Shown: piece after piece, positions 8,558 through 18,534 of the stretch
Layout: every line of letters starts with the position of its first letter
Position numbering within the stretch: the stretch's first letter is position 1
Assembly (NCBI GenBank): GCA_030428785.1
Contig: JAUIEF010000015.1
Coordinates: forward strand, 1 to 53,720
DNA: 53,720 nucleotides
Source of the DNA: a bacterium
GTDB lineage: Bacteria; Planctomycetota; B15-G4
Direction: 5' to 3'
Position numbers and translations under genes: made by a program
Notes under the pieces: model-generated
The model's input: the letters and a program-made list of their open reading frames with translations, nothing else
Told to the model about the DNA's origin: nothing
The model's database searches: none

Positions 8558-9207
8558 GTGGGGCTCCCCGCCGCGAGCTCGCGGCGCACGTCGGTCGCGT
8601 CGAAGCCCGCCTCGGCGAGCGCGTCGCGCAGCTTGCGGCGCGCGTCGTGGTGCAGCTTGTAGAGCGCGTTGCGGTTCGTGCCCAGCCGCTCGGCGAGCAC
8701 GGCGGACGGCAGGCCCTGGAGCTCGCCGAGGACGGCGGCGCGTTGGCGGTCGGTGAGCACGGTGCGGATGAGCCTCTCGAGGGTGCCGAGCAGGTCGCCG
8801 CGCGACAGGCGGGCGTCGGGCGCGGGGACGGCCGGGCGGCCGACGACGTGCGCGCCGTCGTGCAGGCCGGCCGCGTCGCGCACGTCGTCGAGGTCCAGCG
8901 TACCCTCGCGTCGCGTGCGACGGCGGCGCAGCTCGCCGAGCGCGGTGCGCGTCGCGACGGCGAGCGCCCAGGTCGTGAACCGGCTGTCTCCGCGGAAGCC
9001 GGCGAGCCCTTCCATGATGCGCAGCAGCGACTCCTGCACGAGGTCGTCGAGGTCGTGCTCGCGCAGGCCGCCGCGGTCACGGAACCCGCGCGCGAGGCCG
9101 CGGCGCAGGTAGTCGGCGAGGTCGGCGACGACGTCCGCGGGCGCAGGGGTCGCGGCGAGGGCGTCGAGCCACTCCGCGTTCGTCCGCTCGCGTCGTCCGT
9201 GGGTCAC
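8554..9207 (-). CDS. ECF-type RNA polymerase sigma factor
   Basis: This 217-residue sigma-70 family protein has region 2 around residues 40-100 (LDDLVQESLLRIMEGLAGFR, then FTTWALAVATRTALGELRRR). Region 4 is near residues 150-195 (LTDRQRAAVLGELQGLPSAV, then LAERLGTNRNALYKLHHDAR). The start is the GTG at 9207, supported by a GAGGAG sequence about 10 bases upstream; the longer open frame has no coding character. It is coupled by a 4-base overlap to the zinc-finger anti-sigma gene. The promoter it recognises cannot be deduced here. Confidence 0.9.
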   Translation of the reverse strand: MTHGRRERTNAEWLDALAATPAPADVVADLADYLRRGLARGFRDRGGLREHDLDDLVQESLLRIMEGLAGFRGDSRFTTWALAVATRTALGELRRRRTRREGTLDLDDVRDAAGLHDGAHVVGRPAVPAPDARLSRGDLLGTLERLIRTVLTDRQRAAVLGELQGLPSAVLAERLGTNRNALYKLHHDARRKLRDALAEAGFDATDVRRELAAGSPT

Positions 9208-9253
9208 GCGACAGGTCTCCTCGGGTCGCCGACGGCGGACGCCGTGGATCGCG

Positions 9254-9577
9254 TCAGCTCCCCAGGCCCGCCCAGTCGAGGTCCACGCTGCCCGCGAGCT
9301 CGGATACGGCGCGGGCGCAGCAGAGGTCGATCGCGCCGGCGCCGAGACCCATGAGCACGTGCACCGCGCGTTCGCCGTGGCGGCGGCCTGCGTGCTCGGG
9401 GGTCGTCCCGTCGGAGGAGACCCGTTCGCGTGCGGTCTTGTCGTGGGCGCGCTCCTCGACGGCGGTCGCCGCGGCGCGCGCACGGGGCGACGGCGCGAAC
9501 GCGGAGGTGCGGGTGTCGGAGACCGACCGCGCGAAGGAGGCGAGGAGGGCGAGGGCGATGAGCGTGCGGAAGATCAT
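9254..9577 (-). CDS. Small putative exported protein of unknown function
   Basis: A 107-residue frame starting MIFRTLIALALLASFARSVS, a plausible signal peptide. It continues with a charged, low-complexity middle and ends in LMGLGAGAIDLCCARAVSEL. It lies 46 bases upstream of the sigma factor on the same strand. I recognise no family. It could be a regulated secreted protein or a chance frame. Confidence 0.4.
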   Translation of the reverse strand: MIFRTLIALALLASFARSVSDTRTSAFAPSPRARAAATAVEERAHDKTARERVSSDGTTPEHAGRRHGERAVHVLMGLGAGAIDLCCARAVSELAGSVDLDWAGLGS

Positions 9578-9670
9578 GGTCGTGGTCCGGGTCGGCCTGC
9601 ATGGATGCCGGGCAGCACTCCTCGGTTGCACGCGGGCGTCGATCCTTACCTCGCGTCGGTCGCGCCCCGG

Positions 9671-9676
9671 TACACT
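9671..9676 (+). promoter_or_regulatory. Possible -10 element (TACACT)
   Basis: TACACT lies 8 bases before the acyl-CoA synthetase ATG, in otherwise GC-only sequence. The same word in a similar context (CGGTACACT here, CCGTACACT there) precedes the acetyltransferase at 46911. No clear -35 is visible. If it is a true -10, the transcript would be nearly leaderless. Confidence 0.25.
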
Positions 9677-9684
9677 CCGCGGCC

Positions 9685-11490
<1,806 letters not shown>

Positions 11491-11559
11491 CCGCCTGCCA
11501 CGCGTCGACCTGCGCGGGCCCGGCGGGGCGTGCTGTGGTGCCGAGGGTGGTCGGGAGCG

Positions 11560-11614
11560 GTCGGATCAAGGCGGAGGACCGCAGGCCATGCCTGAGCATC
11601 GCCGAGGATCCGAC
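11560..11614. repeat. Imperfect inverted repeat between convergent genes
   Basis: Eight-base arms GTCGGATC (11560-11567) and GATCCGAC (11607-11614) flank a 39-base loop. The loop itself contains a small CAGGC/GCCTG hairpin. It sits in the 181-base gap between convergent genes and could end transcription in either direction, but there is no T-tract. I see no gene in this gap. Confidence 0.25.
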
Positions 11615-11671
11615 AACGCCGAGCCGGCCGCCCTCGGCGCCGCATGACGCGCCGCCGGGTCCGCGCCGCGC

Positions 11672-13684
11672 CTAGACGAGCTCCACGTCCGTCATGACCT
11701 CGACGAGGCTCGGCCCGTCGTGCGCGAGCGCGCGCTCGAGCGCCGCGTCGAGCTGGTCCGCGCGCTCGACGCGGATGCCCAGCGCGCCGCAGTTGTCGGC
11801 GAAGCGTGAGAAGTCCGGGTTGTGCAGCGAGGTCTGCCAGACGTCGAGGTCGGCGGCGCGCTGCTCCTTGCTGATCTTGCCGAGCTCGCCGTTGTTGAGC
11901 AGCACGTGCGTGATGGGCATGCCGTACTTCACGGCCGTCGTGAGCTCGCCGAGGTACTGGCCGAAGCCGCCGTCGCCGCTGATCGAGACGACCTTGCGCG
12001 TGTCGCCCACCGCCGCCCAGGCGCCCATGGCCGCGGGGAAGCCGAAACCGATGGACCCGAGGTAGCCGGACATGAGCACCGACTGCCGCGCGCACTCGAA
12101 GTAGCGGCCGAAGCTGTAGGTGTTGTTGCCGACGTCCACGCTGAGCACGGCGTCCTCGGGGACGTGGCGCTGCAACGCGGCGAAGAGCGCCGCCGCGTTG
12201 AGGCCGCGCCCGCGGTCGTCCGCCGCGCGGCTCGCCTTCTCGGCGCGCCACAGCGCCCAGCGCTCGGCGAGCTCCGTCCGCGCGTCGCCCTCGTGACCGA
12301 CGCGCGTCGCGCCGGCGCTCGCCCCCGTCGTCGCGCCGGCTCCGGATCCGCCGTCACCCGCGCCGCCGCCCGCCGCGCCGAACAGCCGCTCGCGCAGCAG
12401 CCGCGCCGTGACGCCGATCTCGCCCCACACGGGCACCGTCACGGGGTGGCCCTTGCCGAGCATCATGCGGTCGAAGTCCACCTGCACGATGGGCAGCTTG
12501 GGCGAGATGCCCGTGTGCGTGCTGAACGACGCGCCGAACACGAGCAGGAGGTCCGACTCGTTCATGAACCAGCTCGCGACGGGCGTGCCGCTGCGGCCGA
12601 GCACGCCGCCCGCGAGCGGGTGGCTGTCGGGGATGACGCCCTTCGCCTTGAAGGTCGTGATGACCGGCGCGCCGAGGGCCTCCGCGAGCTCGACCACCGC
12701 GTCCATCTCGAAGCGCGCGCCGTGCCCGACGACGATCATCGGCCGCTTCGCGCCGCGCAGCCGCTCGAGCGCCGCGTCGAGCGCCTCCGCCGGCGGCGTG
12801 ATGGTCGGCGACGCGACGCGCCCCTCGGGGCCGGACGCCTGCGCGTCGCCCGCCGGGATCGTCTGCACCTGGTCCGGGAACACGAGGTGCCCGACGTCGC
12901 GCTCGATCGTCGCGTGCTTGAGCGCGAGCGTCATGAGCTCGGCGTGCCGGCTGTCCGGCAGCACGACCTGGCTGAACGCCGCGACCGGCGCGAAGGCCGC
13001 CGACAGGTCGAGCTCCTGGAAGTTGCCGGGCCCCATGACCTGCGTCGCGACCTGGCCGGTGAGCGCGAGGACGGGCGCGCGGTCGACCTTCGCGTCCCAC
13101 AGGCCGGTGAGCAGGTTCGTCGCGCCCGGGCCGGCGATGCTCAGGCACGCGGCGGGCTTGCCCGTGAGCTTCGCGTACCCGCTCGCCGCGAACGCCGCCG
13201 CGCCCTCGTGCCGCACGCCGACGTACGTGAGCTCGCCGGCCGCCTCACGCTCGCGCAGCGCGTCGGCGAGCCCGAGGTTGCTGTGCCCGACCATCCCGAA
13301 GACGTGCGTGACGCCCCACGCGACCATCGTCTCGGCCATGACGTCGGAGACCGTCCGCACCCGCGGCTCCTCCTCCTCGAGCCCGACGTAGACGCCGTCC
13401 TCGCGCTCCTCGACCGGGTGCGTCGCGACGCCGTCCTCGTGCGAGCCGGGCGAGCGCCCCGTGCACGGGTGGAAGTCCCAGCCGTGCCACGGGCAGCGCA
13501 GCCACCCGCCCTCGATGCTGCCCTCGCCGAGCGGCCCGCCCTGGTGCGGACACGCGTTGTCGAGCGCGCAGTACCGGCCCTCGAAGCGGCTCAGCGCGAG
13601 CGTCTCGTGCCCGGCGGTCACCGTGCGGACGCGCCCCTCGGGCAGCTCGTCGCGCCCGAGGACGCGGTGCCAACGGATCGTCAT
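11672..13684 (-). CDS. Rieske [2Fe-2S]-ThDP-dependent enzyme fusion (pyruvate oxidase/acetolactate synthase-like)
   Basis: A 670-residue fusion. Residues 1-105 are a Rieske ferredoxin domain with ligands C45, H47 (ACPHQGG) and C64, H67 (RCPWHGW). Residues 110-670 are a complete thiamine-diphosphate enzyme. They contain the catalytic Glu160 in GVRHEGAAAF, the central domain, and the ThDP/Mg motif from GDG at 570 to NN at 597-598. A Gly/Ala-rich linker (about residues 435-470) separates the central and C-terminal domains. It resembles pyruvate oxidase and acetolactate synthase but no specific substrate is assigned. The start at 13684 has GGGGAGAAG just upstream. It lies 28 bases downstream of the double-YHS gene on the same strand, so the two probably form an operon. 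Confidence 0.88.
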   Translation of the reverse strand: MTIRWHRVLGRDELPEGRVRTVTAGHETLALSRFEGRYCALDNACPHQGGPLGEGSIEGGWLRCPWHGWDFHPCTGRSPGSHEDGVATHPVEEREDGVYVGLEEEEPRVRTVSDVMAETMVAWGVTHVFGMVGHSNLGLADALREREAAGELTYVGVRHEGAAAFAASGYAKLTGKPAACLSIAGPGATNLLTGLWDAKVDRAPVLALTGQVATQVMGPGNFQELDLSAAFAPVAAFSQVVLPDSRHAELMTLALKHATIERDVGHLVFPDQVQTIPAGDAQASGPEGRVASPTITPPAEALDAALERLRGAKRPMIVVGHGARFEMDAVVELAEALGAPVITTFKAKGVIPDSHPLAGGVLGRSGTPVASWFMNESDLLLVFGASFSTHTGISPKLPIVQVDFDRMMLGKGHPVTVPVWGEIGVTARLLRERLFGAAGGGAGDGGSGAGATTGASAGATRVGHEGDARTELAERWALWRAEKASRAADDRGRGLNAAALFAALQRHVPEDAVLSVDVGNNTYSFGRYFECARQSVLMSGYLGSIGFGFPAAMGAWAAVGDTRKVVSISGDGGFGQYLGELTTAVKYGMPITHVLLNNGELGKISKEQRAADLDVWQTSLHNPDFSRFADNCGALGIRVERADQLDAALERALAHDGPSLVEVMTDVELV

Positions 13685-13712
13685 CGCTCTTCTCCCCCGC
13701 GAGCGGTCCGGG

Positions 13713-14636
13713 TTACTTGCCCTGGTCCATCGCCGCCTGGCGCTTCAGCCAGTTCGCGTCGGCCTTCTTCTTGATGCCGGCCGGGTCCTCGTCCCAGGGC
13801 TCGCGCGTGTCGTCGAACCAGCTCACGTAGAAGAGGTGGAGCTGGCCGCTCTGCAGCCGGTAGGCCTCCGGGTCCACCTCGACGAGCTTGTCGCGCGCGC
13901 CCATCGCGTAGCTGCACCAGTTGCCGTGCTGCGGCTCGAACCTCGTCGGGTCCGCGCGGAAGGTCTGGAGGTTCTCGGCGTTCGCGAAGCGGTAGTTCAC
14001 GCCGCGGAAGTGCATCGTGTACTGCTTCTTGCCCTCCTTCGGTGTGCCGCCGCCCTCAGGGAAGTAGGACACCGGGTCCCAGCCCTCCATCGCGAGGCAC
14101 TCGTCCGAGAGGTTCCAGCCCGAGATGCTGCGCGACGTGCCCGCCGGGCCCGGCCGCGGCGACTCGCCCGTGAGCTCCTTCCACTTCGCGTCGGCCTTCT
14201 TCAGCAGCGCGTGCTCGTCGGGGACCCAGTCGTCGTCGAACTCGAGGTAGTCGGTGTCGGAGAAGAGCAGCAGCCGGCCCTCGCCGATGCGGAAGATCGT
14301 CGGCTTCACGGCGACCTTCTTGCCCTTGCTCATCGCATACGCGCACCAGCCGCCGTAGGCCGGCTCGTAGAGCTCGGGCGCCGCCTCGAACGTGCGCTTG
14401 TTCTTCTCGTTCGCGAAGCGGTACGTCACGCCGCCGTGCTCGACGGTGAGGTCGGCCTTGCCCTTCACGGCCTGTCCCGCGCCCACCTCGAAGTAGGCGA
14501 CGGGGTCGTAGCCCTCGAGCGCGAGGCCGCCGTCGAGGTCGTAGTGCGAGGCGGCGCGGCCCTCCTGGGCGGCGGCGGTCGGCAGGAGCGCGAGGCCGAC
14601 GAGGGCGGTCGCGACGAAGCGTGCGATGAGAAGCAT
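13713..14636 (-). CDS. Exported protein with two YHS domains
   Basis: This 307-residue protein has a signal peptide (LVGLALLPTAAAQ) and two tandem copies of a YHS-type domain. Copy one (about residues 30-150) carries LALEGYDPVAYFEVG and YRFANEKNKRTF, then GGWCAYAMSKGKKV. Copy two (about residues 175-290) carries LAMEGWDPVSYFPEG, YRFANAENLQTF and GNWCSYAMGARDKL. Each copy keeps one cysteine in the WC-YAM motif. YHS domains are small metal- or cofactor-associated modules often next to redox proteins. It precedes the Rieske-ThDP fusion by 28 bases, suggesting joint function, and is divergent from the Rieske/ferric-reductase operon at 14940. Confidence 0.85.
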   Translation of the reverse strand: MLLIARFVATALVGLALLPTAAAQEGRAASHYDLDGGLALEGYDPVAYFEVGAGQAVKGKADLTVEHGGVTYRFANEKNKRTFEAAPELYEPAYGGWCAYAMSKGKKVAVKPTIFRIGEGRLLLFSDTDYLEFDDDWVPDEHALLKKADAKWKELTGESPRPGPAGTSRSISGWNLSDECLAMEGWDPVSYFPEGGGTPKEGKKQYTMHFRGVNYRFANAENLQTFRADPTRFEPQHGNWCSYAMGARDKLVEVDPEAYRLQSGQLHLFYVSWFDDTREPWDEDPAGIKKKADANWLKRQAAMDQGK

Positions 14637-14939
14637 GTGAGGACTCCGGCGGCGGGTCGTTCGAGCGGATCGTAGCAGTCGGGAAGGCCCTCCGAGATGC
14701 GGCGGCCCGCGCGAGGGTTTCGTGCGAACTCCGCGCGGGATCGGGCGTGACCGGAGGCGCCGGGCGCGCATCAGGGAGCGCCGTCGCGTGCGACGACCGC
14801 CGGGCGGGCGCCGCGCCGGGACCGTGCGACGCGCGGTCGGCCGCGACGACGTCACGCGCCGGGCTCGCGCGCGGGACGGATTCCATGCAACGATCGAGCG
14901 TCGTCGCGCCATGCCTGCGACGCCGAGAGGGAGGAGACC
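14637..14939. other. Intergenic region between divergent redox gene groups
   Basis: About 300 bases between the YHS/Rieske-ThDP genes (minus) and the six-gene redox-lipid operon (plus). It should hold divergent promoters, but no -10/-35 pair is obvious. GAGAGGGAGGAG directly before 14940 is a strong ribosome binding site for the first plus-strand gene. Confidence 0.5.
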
Positions 14940-15218
14940 TTGCCGACCACCACCGCCGAGAGCGTCGCCGGGACGATCGGCCTCGTGCTCACCGTGTACC
15001 TCGCGCTCGGCGCGCTCTTCGCCGTCGCCTTCGTGCTGCGCGGCGCCGGGCGCCTCGACCCGCTCGCGCGCACCGGGACCTGGGGCTTCCGCCTGCTCGT
15101 CCTCCCGGGCGCCGCGGCGTTCTGGCCGCTCCTGCTGCGTCGCTGGATCACCGGCGACGAGGGCCCGCACCCGCCGCGCACGCCGCACGCCGTCGCGTCC
15201 GAGGACACGCGCCGATGA
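14940..15218 (+). CDS. Small membrane protein, first gene of the redox-lipid operon
   Basis: A 92-residue protein with two hydrophobic helices (about residues 10-34 and 45-66), the first containing GTIGLVLTVYLALGALFAVA. No family is recognised. The start is TTG at 14940, chosen because a GGGAGGAG ribosome binding site lies 4-11 bases upstream and the frame has no better start. Its stop overlaps the next gene's start (ATGA), so translation is coupled. Context suggests a small subunit or chaperone of the membrane redox protein encoded two genes later. Confidence 0.7.
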   Translation: MPTTTAESVAGTIGLVLTVYLALGALFAVAFVLRGAGRLDPLARTGTWGFRLLVLPGAAAFWPLLLRRWITGDEGPHPPRTPHAVASEDTRR

Positions 15219-15802
15219 TCCGCCCGCTCCGCCGCCGGCACGACGCGATGATCGGCGTCCTCGCGCTCGTGGTCCCCGTGCTCTTCGCGCTCACGCTCGT
15301 CGCGCGCCCGTCCGAGGCGACCTGGCTCGGCGCCGTGCCGCCGACCTTCGTCGAGGGACCCGACGGCGTGCGCCTGCTCACCGACCGCGACGTCCCCGCG
15401 CGCCGCCCGCTCGACCCGCCCGCGCCGCTGCCGCTCGACGCCGGCCGCCTCGTCGGCGTGCACACCTCGGGCGACATGGCCTGGCTCGACGTCGAGACCG
15501 GCGACCTCCCCGACCACCCCGGCCTGCTCCTCGCGTGGGTGCCCGACGCGGAGGCCGTGCGGCCCGGCGAGGCCGACCCGGGCTTCACGCCGCTCCCGCG
15601 CGACGCGCACCTGATCGGCGCCCTCCGCGCGCGCGCCGCCTGCCGCTACCCGCTGCCGGCCGACGCGCTCGCCGGCACGGGCGCGCTCCTGCTCTACAGC
15701 CTCGGGCACCAGACGGTCGTCGGCGAACCGCGCGCGCTCGACGCGGCCGTGCTCGGCGAGCCGCTCCCCGACGCGCGCGACGACGGGAGCGCCGACCGAT
15801 GA
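15215..15802 (+). CDS. Membrane-anchored protein of unknown function in the redox-lipid operon
   Basis: A 195-residue protein with one N-terminal membrane helix (MIGVLALVVPVLFALTLVA) followed by a soluble, probably periplasmic domain rich in Asp, Pro and Leu. It contains LVGVHTSGDMAWLDVETGDL and HLIGALRARAACRYPLPADA. No family is recognised and no cofactor motif is evident. It overlaps both neighbours by 4 bases (ATGA at both ends), which argues for a fixed-ratio complex with the ferric-reductase-like/Rieske fusion that follows. Confidence 0.7.
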   Translation: MIRPLRRRHDAMIGVLALVVPVLFALTLVARPSEATWLGAVPPTFVEGPDGVRLLTDRDVPARRPLDPPAPLPLDAGRLVGVHTSGDMAWLDVETGDLPDHPGLLLAWVPDAEAVRPGEADPGFTPLPRDAHLIGALRARAACRYPLPADALAGTGALLLYSLGHQTVVGEPRALDAAVLGEPLPDARDDGSADR

Positions 15803-17703
15803 CGCTCCGCTACCAGGCCGTCGGCTGGAACCCGCAGAAGACGCGCTACGACCGCGCGCTCGCGCTGGGCGTCCTCGGCTACGTCGCGCTCTTCGTCGGC
15901 GTCACCGCGACGCTCCACCCGACCGCGACCGCCGAGACGATGATCCTGCGCTCCGTCGGGACCGCGGCCTTCCTCCTGCTGCACGTGATCCTCGCGATCG
16001 GGCCGCTGTGCCGGCTCGACCGGCGCTTCCTCCCGCTGCTCAGCAACCGCCGCCACCTCGGCGTGACGATGTTCCTGCTGGCCGCGGTGCACGGCGGCCT
16101 CGCCATCCTCCAGTTCCACGGCTTCGGCGACGCCAACCCGTTCGTGAGCGTCTTCACGGCGAACACGCGGTACGACAGCCTCGCGCAGTTCCCGTTCCAG
16201 CCGCTGGGCTTCGTCGCGCTCGTCATCCTGTTCCTCATGGCCGCGACGAGCCACGACTTCTGGCTCGCGAACCTCACGGCGCCGGTGTGGAAGGCGCTCC
16301 ACATGCTCGTCTACGTCGCGTACGCGCTGCTCGTGCTGCACGTCGCGCTCGGCGCGATGCAGAGCGACACGGGACCGTGGATCCCGACGCTCACGGGGCT
16401 CGGCGCGGCGGCGATCCTCGGGCTGCACCTCGCTGCGGCCGCGAAGGAGCGCCGCGCGGACGTGCCGGTCGACGGAGGCGCTGAGGAGTTCGTCGACGTG
16501 TGCGCCGTCGACGACATCCCCGAGCGGCGCGCGCACGTCGCGGTGCTCGCGGGCGAGCGCGTCGCGGTCTTCCGCTGGGACGGCAAGGTCGCCGCCGTCT
16601 CGAACGCGTGCCAGCACCAGAACGGGCCGCTCGGCGAGGGCCGCATCCTCGACGACGGCTGCATCACCTGCCCGTGGCACGGGTACCAGTACCGCCCCGA
16701 CTGCGGCCGGTCGCCCGAACCGTTCACCGAGAAGGTGCCGACCTTCCGCACCGCCGTGCGCGACGGCCGCGTGCTCGTCGACCCGCGACCGCTGCCGGCG
16801 GGCACGGCCGTCGAGCCGGCGCGGATCGGAGGCGCCGACGACGACGCGACGGCGCCCGAGCACGTCGCTCCCGCCGGCCCCCTCGGCCGCGACCCCGACG
16901 ACGGCCCGTTCCACGTCCTCTATCTCCCCGAGGACCCGCCGCCGCTCCGCCGCGTGACGCGCCGCGCCGCGCTCGCGACCGTCGCCGTCGCCTGGCTCGT
17001 GGGCCTCACCCTCGCCTCCGCGCAGCGCCCCTTCGCGCCGGCCTCCTTCGACTTCGGCGTCATGCGCATCTTCAACGGCCGCCTCGAGGAGGACCCCGTC
17101 CCGAGCCTCGTCATGTCCACGCCGCGCGGCGACGGCCCGCCCCACCGCCTGCTCCTCACGAGCCCGTTCAAGTGGGGCGCCGCCGCGGAGATCGCCGGGC
17201 GGGACGGCGAGATCGTGACGCTGCACGGCTCGCTCGCCTGGCGTGACGGCCGGATGCTGCTCGAGATCGCCCCGGGATCCATCCGCTCCGGCTCACCCGA
17301 CGACGGCGACGGGACCGGCGCGCCGGAGCCCGTCGGCGCCCCGCCCATGGCCGGCACGACGGCCGTCGTCCCCCTCGGCGAGCACACGCTGCGCGGCGAG
17401 ATCGTCGACAGCAAGTGCTTCCTGGGGGTCATGAACCCCGGCGACCTCAAGGTCCACCGGGCCTGCGCCGTCCGCTGCATCCGCGGCGGCATCCCGCCGG
17501 TGCTCGTCGTCCGGGACCGGCGGGGGGTCGCCTCGACCCTCCTCCTGGTCGGATCCGACGGGCGGCTTGTGAACGACGACGTATTGTCGATGATTGCGGA
17601 GCCGCTCGAGATCACCGGATCGGTCGAGCGGCACGACGACCTGCTCGTCCTGCGCGCCGATCCGGAGACGTATCGGCGACTCCCCGACGGTTCCCGACCA
17701 TGA
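15799..17703 (+). CDS. Ferric-reductase-like membrane domain + Rieske domain + Cys-motif C-terminal domain
   Basis: A 634-residue three-part fusion. Residues 20-220 form a polytopic haem-type domain of the ferric-reductase/MsrQ class, with paired membrane histidines (FLLLHVILAIGPLCRLDRRF, LLAAVHGGLAILQFHG, WKALHMLVYVAYALLVLHVA). Residues 235-345 are a Rieske [2Fe-2S] domain with C271, H273 (ACQHQNGPLGEG) and C291, H294 (TCPWHGYQ). After another membrane helix (about residues 395-412) comes a domain with the conserved-looking DSKCFLGVMNPG and KVHRACAVRCIRGGIPP; C540, H553, C556 and C560 could bind metal or haem. It probably passes electrons between quinones or NAD(P)H donors and an unknown partner. 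It is coupled to both neighbours by ATGA overlaps. Confidence 0.85.
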   Translation: MTLRYQAVGWNPQKTRYDRALALGVLGYVALFVGVTATLHPTATAETMILRSVGTAAFLLLHVILAIGPLCRLDRRFLPLLSNRRHLGVTMFLLAAVHGGLAILQFHGFGDANPFVSVFTANTRYDSLAQFPFQPLGFVALVILFLMAATSHDFWLANLTAPVWKALHMLVYVAYALLVLHVALGAMQSDTGPWIPTLTGLGAAAILGLHLAAAAKERRADVPVDGGAEEFVDVCAVDDIPERRAHVAVLAGERVAVFRWDGKVAAVSNACQHQNGPLGEGRILDDGCITCPWHGYQYRPDCGRSPEPFTEKVPTFRTAVRDGRVLVDPRPLPAGTAVEPARIGGADDDATAPEHVAPAGPLGRDPDDGPFHVLYLPEDPPPLRRVTRRAALATVAVAWLVGLTLASAQRPFAPASFDFGVMRIFNGRLEEDPVPSLVMSTPRGDGPPHRLLLTSPFKWGAAAEIAGRDGEIVTLHGSLAWRDGRMLLEIAPGSIRSGSPDDGDGTGAPEPVGAPPMAGTTAVVPLGEHTLRGEIVDSKCFLGVMNPGDLKVHRACAVRCIRGGIPPVLVVRDRRGVASTLLLVGSDGRLVNDDVLSMIAEPLEITGSVERHDDLLVLRADPETYRRLPDGSRP

Positions 17704-18527
17704 GCGAAGCCACCTCGCCCGAGCCCGACGACCGCGCGCCCTCCGGCGTGACCCCGTCCGAGCTCGCCCCGGGCGCGCCCACCCTCGTGCTGCGCGAGGG
17801 GAACTACCTCATCCGGTTCGCGCAGACCGGCGAGGACCTCCACCGCGCGCTCCGCCTCCGCTACGAGGTCTTCAACCTCGAGCTCGGCGAGGGCCTCGAC
17901 GAGTCGCACATCACCGGCCGCGACGAGGACCGCTTCGACGCCGGCTGCCACCACCTCATCGTCGAGGACGAGCGCACCGGGAACATCATCGGCACGTACC
18001 GCATGCAGACGTCCGAGATGGCGAAGCGCAACGGCGGCTTCTACTCGGACGGCGAGTACGACCTCTCCGGCTTCCCGCCCGAGGTCGTCGACGAGGCGGT
18101 CGAGATCGGCCGCGCCTGCGTCGCGCAGGAGCACCGCAAGCAGCGCGTGCTCTTCGGCCTGTGGAAGGGCCTCGCCGCGTACATGATGTTCTCGGGCAAG
18201 CGCTACCTGTTCGGCTGCTGCTCGCTCACGAGCCAGGACCCGCACGAGGGGCGCGTCGTCCTCGAGAAGCTCCGGCAGGACGGCCTCGTGCACCCCGAGT
18301 GGCACGTCGACCCGCGGCCGGAGTTCGCGTGCGAGGACCCGGACACCTCGCCCGCCGACACGAGCGCCGTCAAGCTGCCCACGCTCTTCGGCACCTACCT
18401 GCGCTTCGGCGCGGTGGTCTGCAGCCCGCCGGCCATCGACCGCGAGTTCAAGACCATCGACTACCTGGTGCTCATGGACACCGCGACCCTGCCGGCCCGC
18501 ACGCGGGCGACCTTCTTCGGCGACTGA
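17700..18527 (+). CDS. olsB: OlsB-like N-acyltransferase (GNAT fold)
   Basis: A 275-residue acyltransferase of the GNAT class that includes ornithine N-acyltransferase OlsB and 'hemolysin-like' proteins. The family signature is visible in ALRLRYEVFNLELGEGL, GCHHLIVEDERTGNIIGTYR, VEIGRACVAQEHRKQRVLF and FGCCSLTSQDP. OlsB makes 3-hydroxyacyl-ornithine, the lyso precursor of ornithine lipid. The next gene is an OlsA/PlsC-type acyltransferase, the standard partner, which supports the assignment. The amino head group (ornithine, lysine, glutamine or glycine) cannot be told from sequence. The ATG at 17700 overlaps the previous stop codon. Confidence 0.75.
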   Translation: MSEATSPEPDDRAPSGVTPSELAPGAPTLVLREGNYLIRFAQTGEDLHRALRLRYEVFNLELGEGLDESHITGRDEDRFDAGCHHLIVEDERTGNIIGTYRMQTSEMAKRNGGFYSDGEYDLSGFPPEVVDEAVEIGRACVAQEHRKQRVLFGLWKGLAAYMMFSGKRYLFGCCSLTSQDPHEGRVVLEKLRQDGLVHPEWHVDPRPEFACEDPDTSPADTSAVKLPTLFGTYLRFGAVVCSPPAIDREFKTIDYLVLMDTATLPARTRATFFGD

Positions 18528-18534
18528 GGTCGCG

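Noticed and set aside
11822..13774. 650-codon plus-strand frame opposite the Rieske-ThDP gene
   Set aside because: Shadow composition; both cofactor domains are read on the minus strand.
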